From positions 248,001-312,000 of the forward strand of contig JAPLKS010000007.1 of NCBI GenBank assembly GCA_026387915.1: a stretch of 64,000 nucleotides of DNA. The letters are read 5' to 3'. The notes beneath the pieces were generated by a model, which searched no databases, had not been told where the DNA came from, and worked only from the letters and a program-made list of their open reading frames with translations. Every line of letters begins with the position of its first letter. Positions within the stretch are counted from its first letter, which is position 1. This DNA comes from Gemmatimonadota bacterium (GTDB lineage: Bacteria > Gemmatimonadota > Gemmatimonadetes > Gemmatimonadales > Gemmatimonadaceae). Shown in pieces: positions 28,266-36,210 of this stretch. Position numbers and translations under genes: made by a program.

Positions 28266-29104
28266 CCCAACCTCCCGTGACCTACCGCGAGACCGAGACC
28301 TTCCCCGTGTTCCAACGCGGGGGCATCCACTTCTTTCGCCGGATGTCGAAGTTCTCGCTGGGCTTTCTCTCCGGCGTTGGCCAGCGCGTGCTGTTCCTGC
28401 GCGAGCTGTGGCGCGCGCTGTCAGAGCCAAAAACATATTTGCCGCACGTCATTCCGCAGATGCGCGCGATCGGCGTGGATTCCGTGCCGCTCACGATCAT
28501 GGTGGCGGCGTTCATTGGCGGCGTGATTTCGCTGCAGATTCGCTATCAGCTCTTCCCTGGCATTCAGCTGTCGATCGTTGGCCTCTCGGTGCGACAGATC
28601 GTCATTCTCGAGACCGGCCCACTGCTCACCGGACTCGTGCTCGCGGGGCGCGTCGGCGCCAAGATGACCGCGGAAATCGGCACGATGCGCGTCACGGAGC
28701 AGATTGACGCCCTCGAGACGTTGGCCTACGACCCCGTCGCATTCCTGATTGTGCCGCGCATTATCGCCGCCGTGTTGATGCTCCCGATTCTCGCGATTAT
28801 TGCCGACCTGTTTGGTGTCTTTGCCGGCATGGGCGCCGCCGTATTTCTCACGGACGTCCAGATGTCGCAGTTCCTCGATGGTGTTCGACTAGGGTTCGAC
28901 CAGTTCCAGGTGACATACAGCCTGATCAAAGCCACACTATTTGGCGCCGCCATCGCGTACCTCTGTACCTATGAGGGTTACGTGACCGAGGCCGGCGCCG
29001 AGGGCGTTGGCAAGAGCACGGCCAAGGCGGTCGTGATCTCGTCCGTGTGGATTCTCGTTCTCGATGCCTTTACCGCCGTTCTCCTCGCACCGTACCTGCA
29101 GTAA
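28262..29104 (+). CDS. mlaE: MlaE-type ABC permease for lipid transport
   Basis: The GTG start at 28262 overlaps the lptG stop (GTGA). The 280-residue product is a MlaE/permease-family protein (DUF140) with a soluble N-terminus and about five membrane segments. Conserved motifs are VIPQMRAIGVDSVPLTIMVAAFIGG, ILETGPLLTGLVLAGRVGAKMTAEIGTMRVTEQIDALE and the YVTEAGAEGVGKSTAKAVV tail. MlaE works with an MCE protein (MlaD) and the ATPase MlaF to move phospholipids between inner and outer membranes. MlaF is missing from this operon and must be encoded elsewhere. Its TAA overlaps the mlaD ATG by one base. Confidence 0.93.
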   Translation: MTQPPVTYRETETFPVFQRGGIHFFRRMSKFSLGFLSGVGQRVLFLRELWRALSEPKTYLPHVIPQMRAIGVDSVPLTIMVAAFIGGVISLQIRYQLFPGIQLSIVGLSVRQIVILETGPLLTGLVLAGRVGAKMTAEIGTMRVTEQIDALETLAYDPVAFLIVPRIIAAVLMLPILAIIADLFGVFAGMGAAVFLTDVQMSQFLDGVRLGFDQFQVTYSLIKATLFGAAIAYLCTYEGYVTEAGAEGVGKSTAKAVVISSVWILVLDAFTAVLLAPYLQ

Positions 29105-29985
29105 TGAAACGACGCGACGAAGTACTCGTAGGCTTGACCGCGACCGTGGCGATTATCGCGCTGATGATCGGCTCCCTCTGGCTCGCCCGTGGCGGACTCC
29201 AAAAGGGGTATCCGCTGTTTGCCAAGTTCACCTGGGGCGCCGGCCTCAAAGAAGGACAGCCGGTGCTGCTGGCGGGCGTGAACGTGGGCTACGTGGAGTC
29301 GGTGGATCTCCGGTCAGACGGTCTGCTCATTGTGAAGATGCGCGTGCGCTCCAACTACCACGTGCCCGTGGGCTCCACGGCGACCATCGAGCCCAACGGC
29401 TTCTTTGGAGACCAGCTCGTGGCGCTGCACCCAACGCGTCCCAATCCGAAAACCTTCCAGCCCAATGACACGCTGCTCTCGGGCCGCCCCACGCCGCTCC
29501 TCGGCGACGTCCTGGCTCGCCTCGATACCGTGATGGGCCATGTGTCCGTGCTCACGCAGGGGCTCCGCAAGGAGCTTGTGGACAAGAACGGACTGGCCGA
29601 CATCCACCAGACGGTCACCAACGCGTCCGCACTCCTCGACCAGCTCTCCGCCGTTGCCAAGCGCCAGAACGAGGAGCTCAGCCGCACGCAGGCCGCGCTT
29701 CGTCGCGTGGTCAATGCCGTGGATTCCGTGAAGGTGGATTCCACCATCAAGGCGCTGGCTGGCGCAGCCACGAGCGTCAAATCGCTGGCCTCCGATCTGC
29801 GTGAGACCACCGGCAAACTCAACGTCACGCTCGCCAAGCTCAACGACGGCGATGGCTCGGCGTCGAAGCTCCTCAACGACCCCAAGCTCTACAACGATGT
29901 GCGCTCGCTGGTCACGCGGCTCGATTCGCTGACGGCGGAGTTCAAGGCGAACCCGCGGAAGTTCATTAAGCTGAGCATCTTCTAG
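29104..29985 (+). CDS. mlaD: MCE-domain protein, MlaD-like
   Basis: The 293-residue protein has one N-terminal membrane helix (residues 9-25), an MCE domain (about 35-120, with GLKEGQPVLLAGVNVGYV and the FFGDQLVAL strand) and a long helical coiled-coil tail (about 150-290, with YNDVRSLVTRLDSLTAEF). MCE proteins form hexameric rings that carry lipid between membranes. The tail is longer than in E. coli MlaD and closer to needle- or tube-forming MCE proteins. It is the last gene of the lptF-lptG-mlaE-mlaD unit and is followed within 20 bases by a strong terminator. Confidence 0.93.
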   Translation: MKRRDEVLVGLTATVAIIALMIGSLWLARGGLQKGYPLFAKFTWGAGLKEGQPVLLAGVNVGYVESVDLRSDGLLIVKMRVRSNYHVPVGSTATIEPNGFFGDQLVALHPTRPNPKTFQPNDTLLSGRPTPLLGDVLARLDTVMGHVSVLTQGLRKELVDKNGLADIHQTVTNASALLDQLSAVAKRQNEELSRTQAALRRVVNAVDSVKVDSTIKALAGAATSVKSLASDLRETTGKLNVTLAKLNDGDGSASKLLNDPKLYNDVRSLVTRLDSLTAEFKANPRKFIKLSIF

Positions 29986-30004
29986 CGCAACCGCAGGACG
30001 CAGA

Positions 30005-30048
30005 CGAAGAAACGCCCGGGCAGCTTTCGCTGCCCGGGCGTTTCTTCG
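30005..30048. terminator. Bidirectional intrinsic terminator
   Basis: A perfect 20-base stem pairs 30005-30024 with 30029-30048 around a four-base loop (tttc). The stem has a GC core (gcccgggc) flanked by aagaaa on the left and tttctt on the right, so a U-rich tail would be made in either direction. It lies between the convergent ends of mlaD and the TonB-dependent receptor gene and should stop transcription from both. Confidence 0.9.
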
Positions 30049-30065
30049 TACGGCCTACGCGTGCT

Positions 30066-33000
30066 TTAGAACGTGTACTTCAGCGAGAACTGCATGCGGT
30101 AGCTGGACGCCGCATTCTGATCGCTGGCGAAGAAGAACGTCGGGCTGAAGGTGTACTTGGCCCGGGCACCGAGTCCGCCGGCACCGAGTCCGTCCTTCGT
30201 GATCATCGAGCCCGCTTCCTTCGACGAATACGAGAGCAGGTTCGTCGAGCCGAAGCCAGACGAGGGGTAGGAACCCCACGCGCGGTTGAGCAAGTTGGCG
30301 AAGTTGAACACGTCCCACTGGATCAGGAGGTTGTTCAGTTCCGTCTTCTCTGCACCCTTCCACAGCCCACCGATCAGTTTGCCAACGCGCTGGCGAACCG
30401 AGAGGTTGACCGTGTGGTGGAACGGTTCGGTGCAGCTGTTGCGCTTCATGATCGTGCCCACCTGAGTGGCCAGGCAGTGGTTGTTCTTGATGAACGAGTC
30501 GAGCGCATCCTGCTGCTGGGCAATGGTGACCGACCCGTTGGCCACGAAGATGATTTCGCTGGAGTCGCGCACGTTCTTCGGCACATAGATGTTGTCGTTG
30601 CCGATGCCGTCGCCGTTCATGTCGCCGCTCGACGAACCACCATACGTGTAGTGGAAGCGCTGGCCGCTCTCGCCGATGTAGATGAGCGAGATGTCCGTGC
30701 CCGTCGGCTGGAACGTGTACGACGAGTTGAACACAATACGGTGAGGCGTTTCGAAGATGGAGTGACCAAGATCCATCACGTTCTGCGCCACATTGCCGTA
30801 CGACTTGCCGAACTGGTACTGCGACACGGTCGTGGACGACGTAAGGCTCTGCACGTCACGGGCGACCGTGTACGTATAGAACAGCGAGGCCTCGAAGTTG
30901 TCGGCGTAGCGGCGCGTGAGCCCGCCCGTCAACTGATACGAGTAATCCTTGCTCGAGTTGGTGATTTCATACACCTGCGTCTTGCTGTACCCGCCGCTCG
31001 TCGTGGCGGTGGTCGGGTTGTACGTGCCGCCCACGCGCACCTGGTTCAGCGGCGCCGGGCCGTACATCACGCGGCCGTAGCGATCCACACCCTGCGGACC
31101 AGACAACGCGATGTTCTGATAGAAGAGCTGATTCAAGCCCATCGAGTACAGCCCTTCGAACGTCGCCACGTAGCCGTTACCAAGGTCACGGTCGTAGCCG
31201 AGCGTGAAGCGCGAGCTCTGCGGGAACTTGAGATCCTTGGACGCGAGGTCGACTTCCGAACCCGCGGCGGCCGTGAGGCCGCTGCCGGCGCACGCCGTCG
31301 GCGGCGAGGACACGGCACCAGCGCTGAACACCGGCGGCTTGTTCGTGGTGTTGTTGCAGGTCAGCTGAGCGTAGCCCGAGAGACCGGAGTTCTGGTACTC
31401 GTTGGACATCCACACAAAGGCCGGCTGGCCAGTGAAGATGCCCCAGCCGCCGCGCAGCTGATTGCGACCGTCGCCCGTCACGTCCCAGTTGAAGCCGATA
31501 CGCGGCGCGACCTGCCAGTTGCCACTCGGCAGCTGGGTGGTGTTGCGCTTGAGCGTGTCGAGAATGCTCTGATTGAGCGGCGGCGCATCGTCAAAGAACG
31601 ACGCATCGGCGCGCAGACCGTAGCTCACCGTGAGGCGGTTGGTCGGCGTCCATTCGTCCTGCAGATAGAAGCTGTGCGTCCGCTGATGGAAGCGCACCGC
31701 ACCGTCGGTGCCAGCCGCAGCCGGCACACCAACCTGATACGACGACGCGACCGGCGAACCGCCGCAGGTGGCGCAGGTGCCCGCGAGCGAGTCGAGCGAG
31801 TTGAACTGCCAGAAGCCGTAGCGGTTCTGACCAAACAAGTTGCGGACCTTGAACCACTGGTTCTGCGTGCCGATCGTGACGCGGTGATCGGCGCCCATCG
31901 GAATCACGAGATTTTCCGTGATTTCGTACACGTCCTGATCGAGCTGGTTCGCCTGCGACGAGCGCTCAGCGCCCGACACCAGGGAAACCGCCGTGGTCGT
32001 GCGGGCCTGCACCTGCGGGGTCGTGTTCGGAATGAACGTCACGCGCGCATCGCGAATGTGCGTCAGGCCGAGGTAGAGTTCGTTGTACGCGCCGTTATTG
32101 AACGCGCTCTTGAGCTGTGCCACCCACGCGCTCTTGTCGGACTTGAACGTGTAGCCGTTGTCGCTGAGGGCAAAGAGACCCGTCGAGCCGCGGCTGAACA
32201 CGTCCTGTTCGGCGTGGCCGTAGTTCTCACGCAACGTAAGCGTGGAGTTGAACGGCAGGCCGTGGATGTCGATACGAGCGAAGAGGTTCTTGAGCGGGTT
32301 GATGTTCCCGCGGGCGTCGCCGTTGCCAGCCTTGATGCCGAGCGGCGAGAGCAGCCCCTGGAAGCGCGAGAGATCGGTGCCCGACGGGATCTGCGACACC
32401 GTGAAGGGTCCGCCCATGAACGGGCCCGTTGCCGGGTTGCCCTGTTCCTGGAACTCGGGGTTGATAAAGAAGAACACCTTGTTCTTGATGATCGGACCGC
32501 CGAGCGTCACACCGTACTGCGACTGACGATACCAGCCGAGGAACGACTGCTTGCGCGTCCACGACGAGTCGCGATAGTAGCCGTACATGCTGCCGGTGAA
32601 CTGGTTGCCACCGCTCTTCGTCACGGCGTTCACGAGCAGGCCGGAGAAGTTGCCGTAGCGCACATCGTACGGCGAGAGCAACACCTGATACTGCTTGACC
32701 GACTCAATGCCGATCGACTTACCGCCAGCCTGACCGCCAGGCTGACCCGTGGACCCAAGACCGAACATATCCTTTTCGGTCGAGCCGTCGATCTGAATGT
32801 TGTTGTAGCGGTTGTTGGCGCCGGCGCCCGAAAGACCCGGGCCAGAGCTCGAAACCTGCGGCGTCAACGTCACGAAGTCCGTGAAGTTGCGGTTCAGCGT
32901 CGGAAGGCGACGCATCGCCGAATCGGTGATCGTCGTGCCGACGCCGGTCTTTGACTGCGTGATCACGGCGTCCGCCGTCACCACCACGTTGACTTCGGTC

Positions 33001-33356
33001 AGGAGCGCAGCCTGCGCCTTGAGCGAAATATCCACGCGCGTCGTCTGGCCAACCGTTACCGTCTGATCGCCGCGCGTCACCGGCGAAAAGCCGATGCGAC
33101 GCACCGTCACCGCGTAGCCGGCGCCGACTTCGAGACCGAGGACGACATAACGTCCGTCGGGACTCGTTGCCGAGCCACGCACGATTCCAGTCTCCTTGTT
33201 GGTGACCTGAACCTGGGCGGCATCAACGGGATTCCCTGTAGCATCAGTCACGCGACCAGCGATCGTGCCGGTGGTGACCTGTGCGCTCACGCTAGTCGCA
33301 AACGTCGCCACTGCGACGAGCGCGACGAGCAGCGCGTTCCAACGAAACTTGACCAT
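30066..33356 (-). CDS. TonB-dependent receptor with carboxypeptidase-regulatory domain (Oar-like)
   Basis: The 1,096-residue outer-membrane protein starts at ATG 33356 and has a signal peptide ending SVSA|QV (Gln first). An N-terminal CarboxypepD-reg beta-sandwich (about 26-115, TIAGRVTDATGNPVDAAQVQV) precedes the plug (TDSAMRRLPTLNRNFTDFV, then NNIQIDG) and a large beta-barrel that ends with the terminal Phe typical of porin-type barrels (SLKYTF). There is no evident TonB box. This architecture matches the Oar-like receptors common in FCB bacteria and Myxococcota. The imported ligand is unknown; no cognate SusD gene is adjacent. Its own promoter region lies at 33357-33437. Confidence 0.93.
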   Translation of the reverse strand: MVKFRWNALLVALVAVATFATSVSAQVTTGTIAGRVTDATGNPVDAAQVQVTNKETGIVRGSATSPDGRYVVLGLEVGAGYAVTVRRIGFSPVTRGDQTVTVGQTTRVDISLKAQAALLTEVNVVVTADAVITQSKTGVGTTITDSAMRRLPTLNRNFTDFVTLTPQVSSSGPGLSGAGANNRYNNIQIDGSTEKDMFGLGSTGQPGGQAGGKSIGIESVKQYQVLLSPYDVRYGNFSGLLVNAVTKSGGNQFTGSMYGYYRDSSWTRKQSFLGWYRQSQYGVTLGGPIIKNKVFFFINPEFQEQGNPATGPFMGGPFTVSQIPSGTDLSRFQGLLSPLGIKAGNGDARGNINPLKNLFARIDIHGLPFNSTLTLRENYGHAEQDVFSRGSTGLFALSDNGYTFKSDKSAWVAQLKSAFNNGAYNELYLGLTHIRDARVTFIPNTTPQVQARTTTAVSLVSGAERSSQANQLDQDVYEITENLVIPMGADHRVTIGTQNQWFKVRNLFGQNRYGFWQFNSLDSLAGTCATCGGSPVASSYQVGVPAAAGTDGAVRFHQRTHSFYLQDEWTPTNRLTVSYGLRADASFFDDAPPLNQSILDTLKRNTTQLPSGNWQVAPRIGFNWDVTGDGRNQLRGGWGIFTGQPAFVWMSNEYQNSGLSGYAQLTCNNTTNKPPVFSAGAVSSPPTACAGSGLTAAAGSEVDLASKDLKFPQSSRFTLGYDRDLGNGYVATFEGLYSMGLNQLFYQNIALSGPQGVDRYGRVMYGPAPLNQVRVGGTYNPTTATTSGGYSKTQVYEITNSSKDYSYQLTGGLTRRYADNFEASLFYTYTVARDVQSLTSSTTVSQYQFGKSYGNVAQNVMDLGHSIFETPHRIVFNSSYTFQPTGTDISLIYIGESGQRFHYTYGGSSSGDMNGDGIGNDNIYVPKNVRDSSEIIFVANGSVTIAQQQDALDSFIKNNHCLATQVGTIMKRNSCTEPFHHTVNLSVRQRVGKLIGGLWKGAEKTELNNLLIQWDVFNFANLLNRAWGSYPSSGFGSTNLLSYSSKEAGSMITKDGLGAGGLGARAKYTFSPTFFFASDQNAASSYRMQFSLKYTF

Positions 33357-33397
33357 GATTTAATTACCTGCCGAAAGGGGTGGCTTTCCGTCGTTAC

Positions 33398-33425
33398 AAT
33401 TTACCCCTTTGGGCGCCGCGGTCAA
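33398..33425 (-). promoter_or_regulatory. Candidate promoter for the TonB-dependent receptor gene
   Basis: Read on the minus strand, TTGACC (33425-33420) is followed after 16 bases by TAAATT (33403-33398), about 40 bases upstream of the start codon. The pair is close to a housekeeping -35/-10 arrangement and lies in the only AT-rich part of this spacer. It is a pattern match only. Confidence 0.4.
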
Positions 33426-33437
33426 ACCTTATAAAGT

Positions 33438-33481
33438 AAAGGTCCAGTCACGCCCTGTCTGGCAGCGTAACTGGACCCTTT
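33438..33481 (-). terminator. Terminator after the APC permease gene
   Basis: Arms aaaggtccagtcacgc (33438-33453) and gcgtaactggaccctt (33465-33480) pair with one bulge and one mismatch. On the minus strand the hairpin follows the permease stop at 33509 and ends with CCTTTACTTT. It separates the permease from the receptor gene downstream. Confidence 0.6.
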
Positions 33482-33508
33482 AGCATTACCTATCGGTACG
33501 GCGTTACG

Positions 33509-34873
33509 TCACAACGCCTTTTTCCCAACCGTTAGGTAGTACACGGGCACCCCCAAAGCGACCACGCCAAGCACCCCAAGAGTGCTCCACCGGCTATCGG
33601 GCTGGACCACGGCATTCCCCAGCAAATAGAGCACCGAGGCAATGAACAGCAGCGGCACAAACGGGTAGAGCGGCACCCGGAATGTGGGGGAGTAACTGGG
33701 TTTCCGCCTAAGACGGAAGATCGACGCCACCGCCAACAGATAAAACGGCAGAAAGGCGGTCACAAAAGCGTTCGCCAGCTGCTCAAAGGTCCAAAACAGG
33801 ACGAAGGCCATGCCGAGTCCCGCCGTGAGCGCGATGGCCACATACGGCGTCTCGAACTTGGGGTGCACCTTGGCCACTTGCTTGAAAAACAGCCCGTCCT
33901 CGGCCATCGCAAAAAAGACCCGCGGACTCGTAAAGAGCACGGTATTGAGCGTGCCGAAGGTCGAGAGCATCACCGTAATGGACACAAACGCCACACCGGC
34001 CGGGCCAATCACCACTTGGGCCACATCGGCGGCGACGAGTTTGGAGTGCCGCATCGTTTCAATCGGGAGCACCGCCATGTAGGCGAGGTTCGCCGCCAGA
34101 TAAATCGCAATCACGGCCAGCGTTCCACCAATCAGCGCCCGCGGCAGATTGCGGCCAGGGTTCATCACTTCGCCGGCGTTATAGCTCAAATCGGCCCAGC
34201 CGTCGAACGCCCAGAGCGTAGAGACCAGCGCCAGCCCAAACATCGGCAGCGTAAAACTCCCGCTCGGCACGGCGGGGGTGAAGTTGGACACGCCATTCAT
34301 GGGCAGTCCAATGGCGAACGCCGCAATGATGATGAATAGCAACCCGCCATACTTGGCCGCGACCGTGACATTGCTCACCGTCGAGGCAAATCGCACCCCG
34401 ACGTAGTTGAACGCCCCCGTGAGACCAATGGCCACCGCCGCCACCCACCGCACATGCCACATGTGCTCGTCAGCGCTGGGGTTGTAGCCGAGCACGCGGA
34501 AGAGATACTCAGAGAACGTGATGGCAATGGCGCCCAACGACGCCGCGCGGATCATCACCACCTGCCCCCAGCCAAACAGAAAGCCGGCGAGCCGCCCCCA
34601 CCCATCGCGGCAAAACACGTACACACCACCGGTATACGGCAGCGCGCTTGCCACTTCGGCGAGCGTCAGCGCTCCGCAAATGGCGAAAATGCCGCCCGCC
34701 ACCCAGACCGCGATCAGCGGGAGCGGGCCGGGAAGTTTGTCGGCAATGCCGGCGGGCAAGCGAAAGATGCCCGAGCCGATGGTCGAGCCAATAACGACGG
34801 CGAGCGCGCTCCAGATGCCCAGCCGGCGCTGCAGCTGCGCGCGGGGGGCGGTTTCCGAGGGGGACGTGGGCAT
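33509..34873 (-). CDS. APC-superfamily amino acid permease
   Basis: The 454-residue transporter, from ATG 34873, has about twelve membrane segments. The first carries the unwound-helix motif IGSTIGSGIFRLP and the third YTGGVYVFCRDGWG, both typical of the amino acid-polyamine-organocation superfamily (LAT/YfnA-type). WADLSYNAGEVMNPGRNLPRA and FFAMAEDGLFFKQVAKVHPKFETPYVA are further family motifs. It probably moves amino acids across the inner membrane by proton symport or exchange; the substrate is not deducible. A hairpin at 33438-33481 should end its transcript. Confidence 0.9.
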   Translation of the reverse strand: MPTSPSETAPRAQLQRRLGIWSALAVVIGSTIGSGIFRLPAGIADKLPGPLPLIAVWVAGGIFAICGALTLAEVASALPYTGGVYVFCRDGWGRLAGFLFGWGQVVMIRAASLGAIAITFSEYLFRVLGYNPSADEHMWHVRWVAAVAIGLTGAFNYVGVRFASTVSNVTVAAKYGGLLFIIIAAFAIGLPMNGVSNFTPAVPSGSFTLPMFGLALVSTLWAFDGWADLSYNAGEVMNPGRNLPRALIGGTLAVIAIYLAANLAYMAVLPIETMRHSKLVAADVAQVVIGPAGVAFVSITVMLSTFGTLNTVLFTSPRVFFAMAEDGLFFKQVAKVHPKFETPYVAIALTAGLGMAFVLFWTFEQLANAFVTAFLPFYLLAVASIFRLRRKPSYSPTFRVPLYPFVPLLFIASVLYLLGNAVVQPDSRWSTLGVLGVVALGVPVYYLTVGKKAL

Positions 34874-35029
34874 CGGGGAATCGTACGGCACCGAACGCGC
34901 CGACGCGAGAGGGGCGCCGCGATTCTGCCACACCCCCAAATGGCGGATGGACGACCATCACCGTTGAGTTACACCCGACGTAAGGCGACCTTTCCAGCAC
35001 AATGACACGACACCTCGCAGGCCACCGCA

Positions 35030-35281
35030 ATGGCTGACGCAATGGCTGACGCAATCTTCTGGATCGCGACCGTCGCGATTGGACTTTCGCAACTTCTCAT
35101 TCTGCGCTCGACCTGGCGCGGCATGCGGCAGGGGGTGGGCAGCACACACCCGGTACGAGAGTGGTCCTTTGCAATCGGGCCCGCGTTTGTACTCCTGTTG
35201 CTCCTCGCGGCCACCTACCAACAGATCCATCCCGAGGTCCTGCACCTGAAGGCCGTGACCCCAGCAGGGCCGCGCGCATGA
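35030..35281 (+). CDS. Small membrane protein coupled to cyoE
   Basis: The 83-residue product has two hydrophobic segments (about 9-22 and 48-62) separated by a basic stretch (RSTWRGMRQGV), so it is probably a two-helix inner-membrane protein. Its TGA overlaps the cyoE ATG (ATGA). The first 25 bases contain a tandem 12-bp duplication (gcaatggctgac) that creates two in-frame ATG codons at 35030 and 35042; either may be used. I do not recognise the family. Its position and coupling suggest a link to haem O/A synthesis or cytochrome oxidase assembly. Confidence 0.65.
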   Translation: MADAMADAIFWIATVAIGLSQLLILRSTWRGMRQGVGSTHPVREWSFAIGPAFVLLLLLAATYQQIHPEVLHLKAVTPAGPRA

Positions 35282-36210
35282 CCGGCAAACCGCTCGCACC
35301 GCTCCCGCCGCTCCCACCGCTCCCACCGCTCCCGCCGCCGGCCGACCGCTCTTTTAGCGCCGACCTGCTGTCGCTCACCAAGCCGCGCATCATCTCGCTG
35401 TTGCTGGTCACGACCGTCGCCCCGATGTACGTCGCGGGCTCTCCGAGTTGGCTGACCGTGCTCATCGTGACCGTGGGTGGCTACTTGATGGCCGGCGGGG
35501 CGAACGCCGTGAACATGTATTTTGACAGCGACATTGACGACGTGATGGTGCGCACCCGTCTCCGTCCGATTCCCAGCGGCCGCATGTCGCCGCGTGCGGT
35601 GATGGCGTTTGGCGTGGCCATCGCCACGGGCGCCACTTGGTTGCTCGCGCACTTTGTGAACGTGCTCACCGCGGCACTCGCGCTGGCGGGCTTCTATTTC
35701 TACGTCTTTATCTACACGCGCTGGCTCAAACGCAGTTCGCCCCAGAACATCGTCATTGGCGGCGCCGCAGGGGCCTTCCCGCCCCTCGTTGGATGGGCCG
35801 CCGTCACCGGACGCCTCGACCTCACCGCCGCCTATCTCTTTTTGATTGTGTTCTATTGGACGCCGCCGCATTTCTGGGCACTCGCGCTCAATAAACAGCG
35901 CGATTACGGCAATGCAGGCGTGCCGATGGCGCCGCTCGTGTGGGGCGAGCAACAGACCATCGTGCAGATGCTCTGGTACTCCGTGCTTCTGGTGGCGCTC
36001 ACGGTGCTGCCGGTGTGCTTCGGCGCGTTCGGTATGGTCTACCTCGTGAGCGCACTCATCTTGGGCGCACTCTTTATGAAGGGCGCGCTTCACGTGTACG
36101 CGGAGCGGGTCACGGGGAACTGGGTGCGCGCGAGCTGGTGGCTCTACAAATACTCGCTGCTCTACCTCGCGTTGCTGTTCCTCGCGATGGCCGTGGATCG
36201 CCACCTGTAA
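35278..36210 (+). CDS. cyoE: Protohaem IX farnesyltransferase (haem O synthase)
   Basis: The 310-residue UbiA-family enzyme attaches a farnesyl group to haem b to make haem O for terminal oxidases. It has about nine membrane helices, the prenyl-diphosphate-binding motif NAVNMYFDSDIDDVMVRTRLRP and the second Asp-type loop FYWTPPHFWALAL with NKQRDYGNAGVPM. The N-terminus contains a run of Pro-Leu-Pro repeats (about residues 6-20) from a 9-bp unit at 35293-35340 before the first helix; this is not part of the family core. The last 49 bases overlap the end of the convergent APC permease gene. Confidence 0.93.
   Translation: MTGKPLAPLPPLPPLPPLPPPADRSFSADLLSLTKPRIISLLLVTTVAPMYVAGSPSWLTVLIVTVGGYLMAGGANAVNMYFDSDIDDVMVRTRLRPIPSGRMSPRAVMAFGVAIATGATWLLAHFVNVLTAALALAGFYFYVFIYTRWLKRSSPQNIVIGGAAGAFPPLVGWAAVTGRLDLTAAYLFLIVFYWTPPHFWALALNKQRDYGNAGVPMAPLVWGEQQTIVQMLWYSVLLVALTVLPVCFGAFGMVYLVSALILGALFMKGALHVYAERVTGNWVRASWWLYKYSLLYLALLFLAMAVDRHL

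Noticed and set aside
30005-30048. Small RNA gene or REP element
   Set aside because: The perfect stem with A-rich and T-rich flanks between two convergent stops is better explained as a bidirectional terminator.
30414-32954. An 846-codon open frame on the plus strand opposite the TonB-dependent receptor
   Set aside because: Its composition (Arg, Val and His in excess, no hydrophobic pattern) is typical of antisense frames in GC-rich genes. The receptor frame is clearly real.
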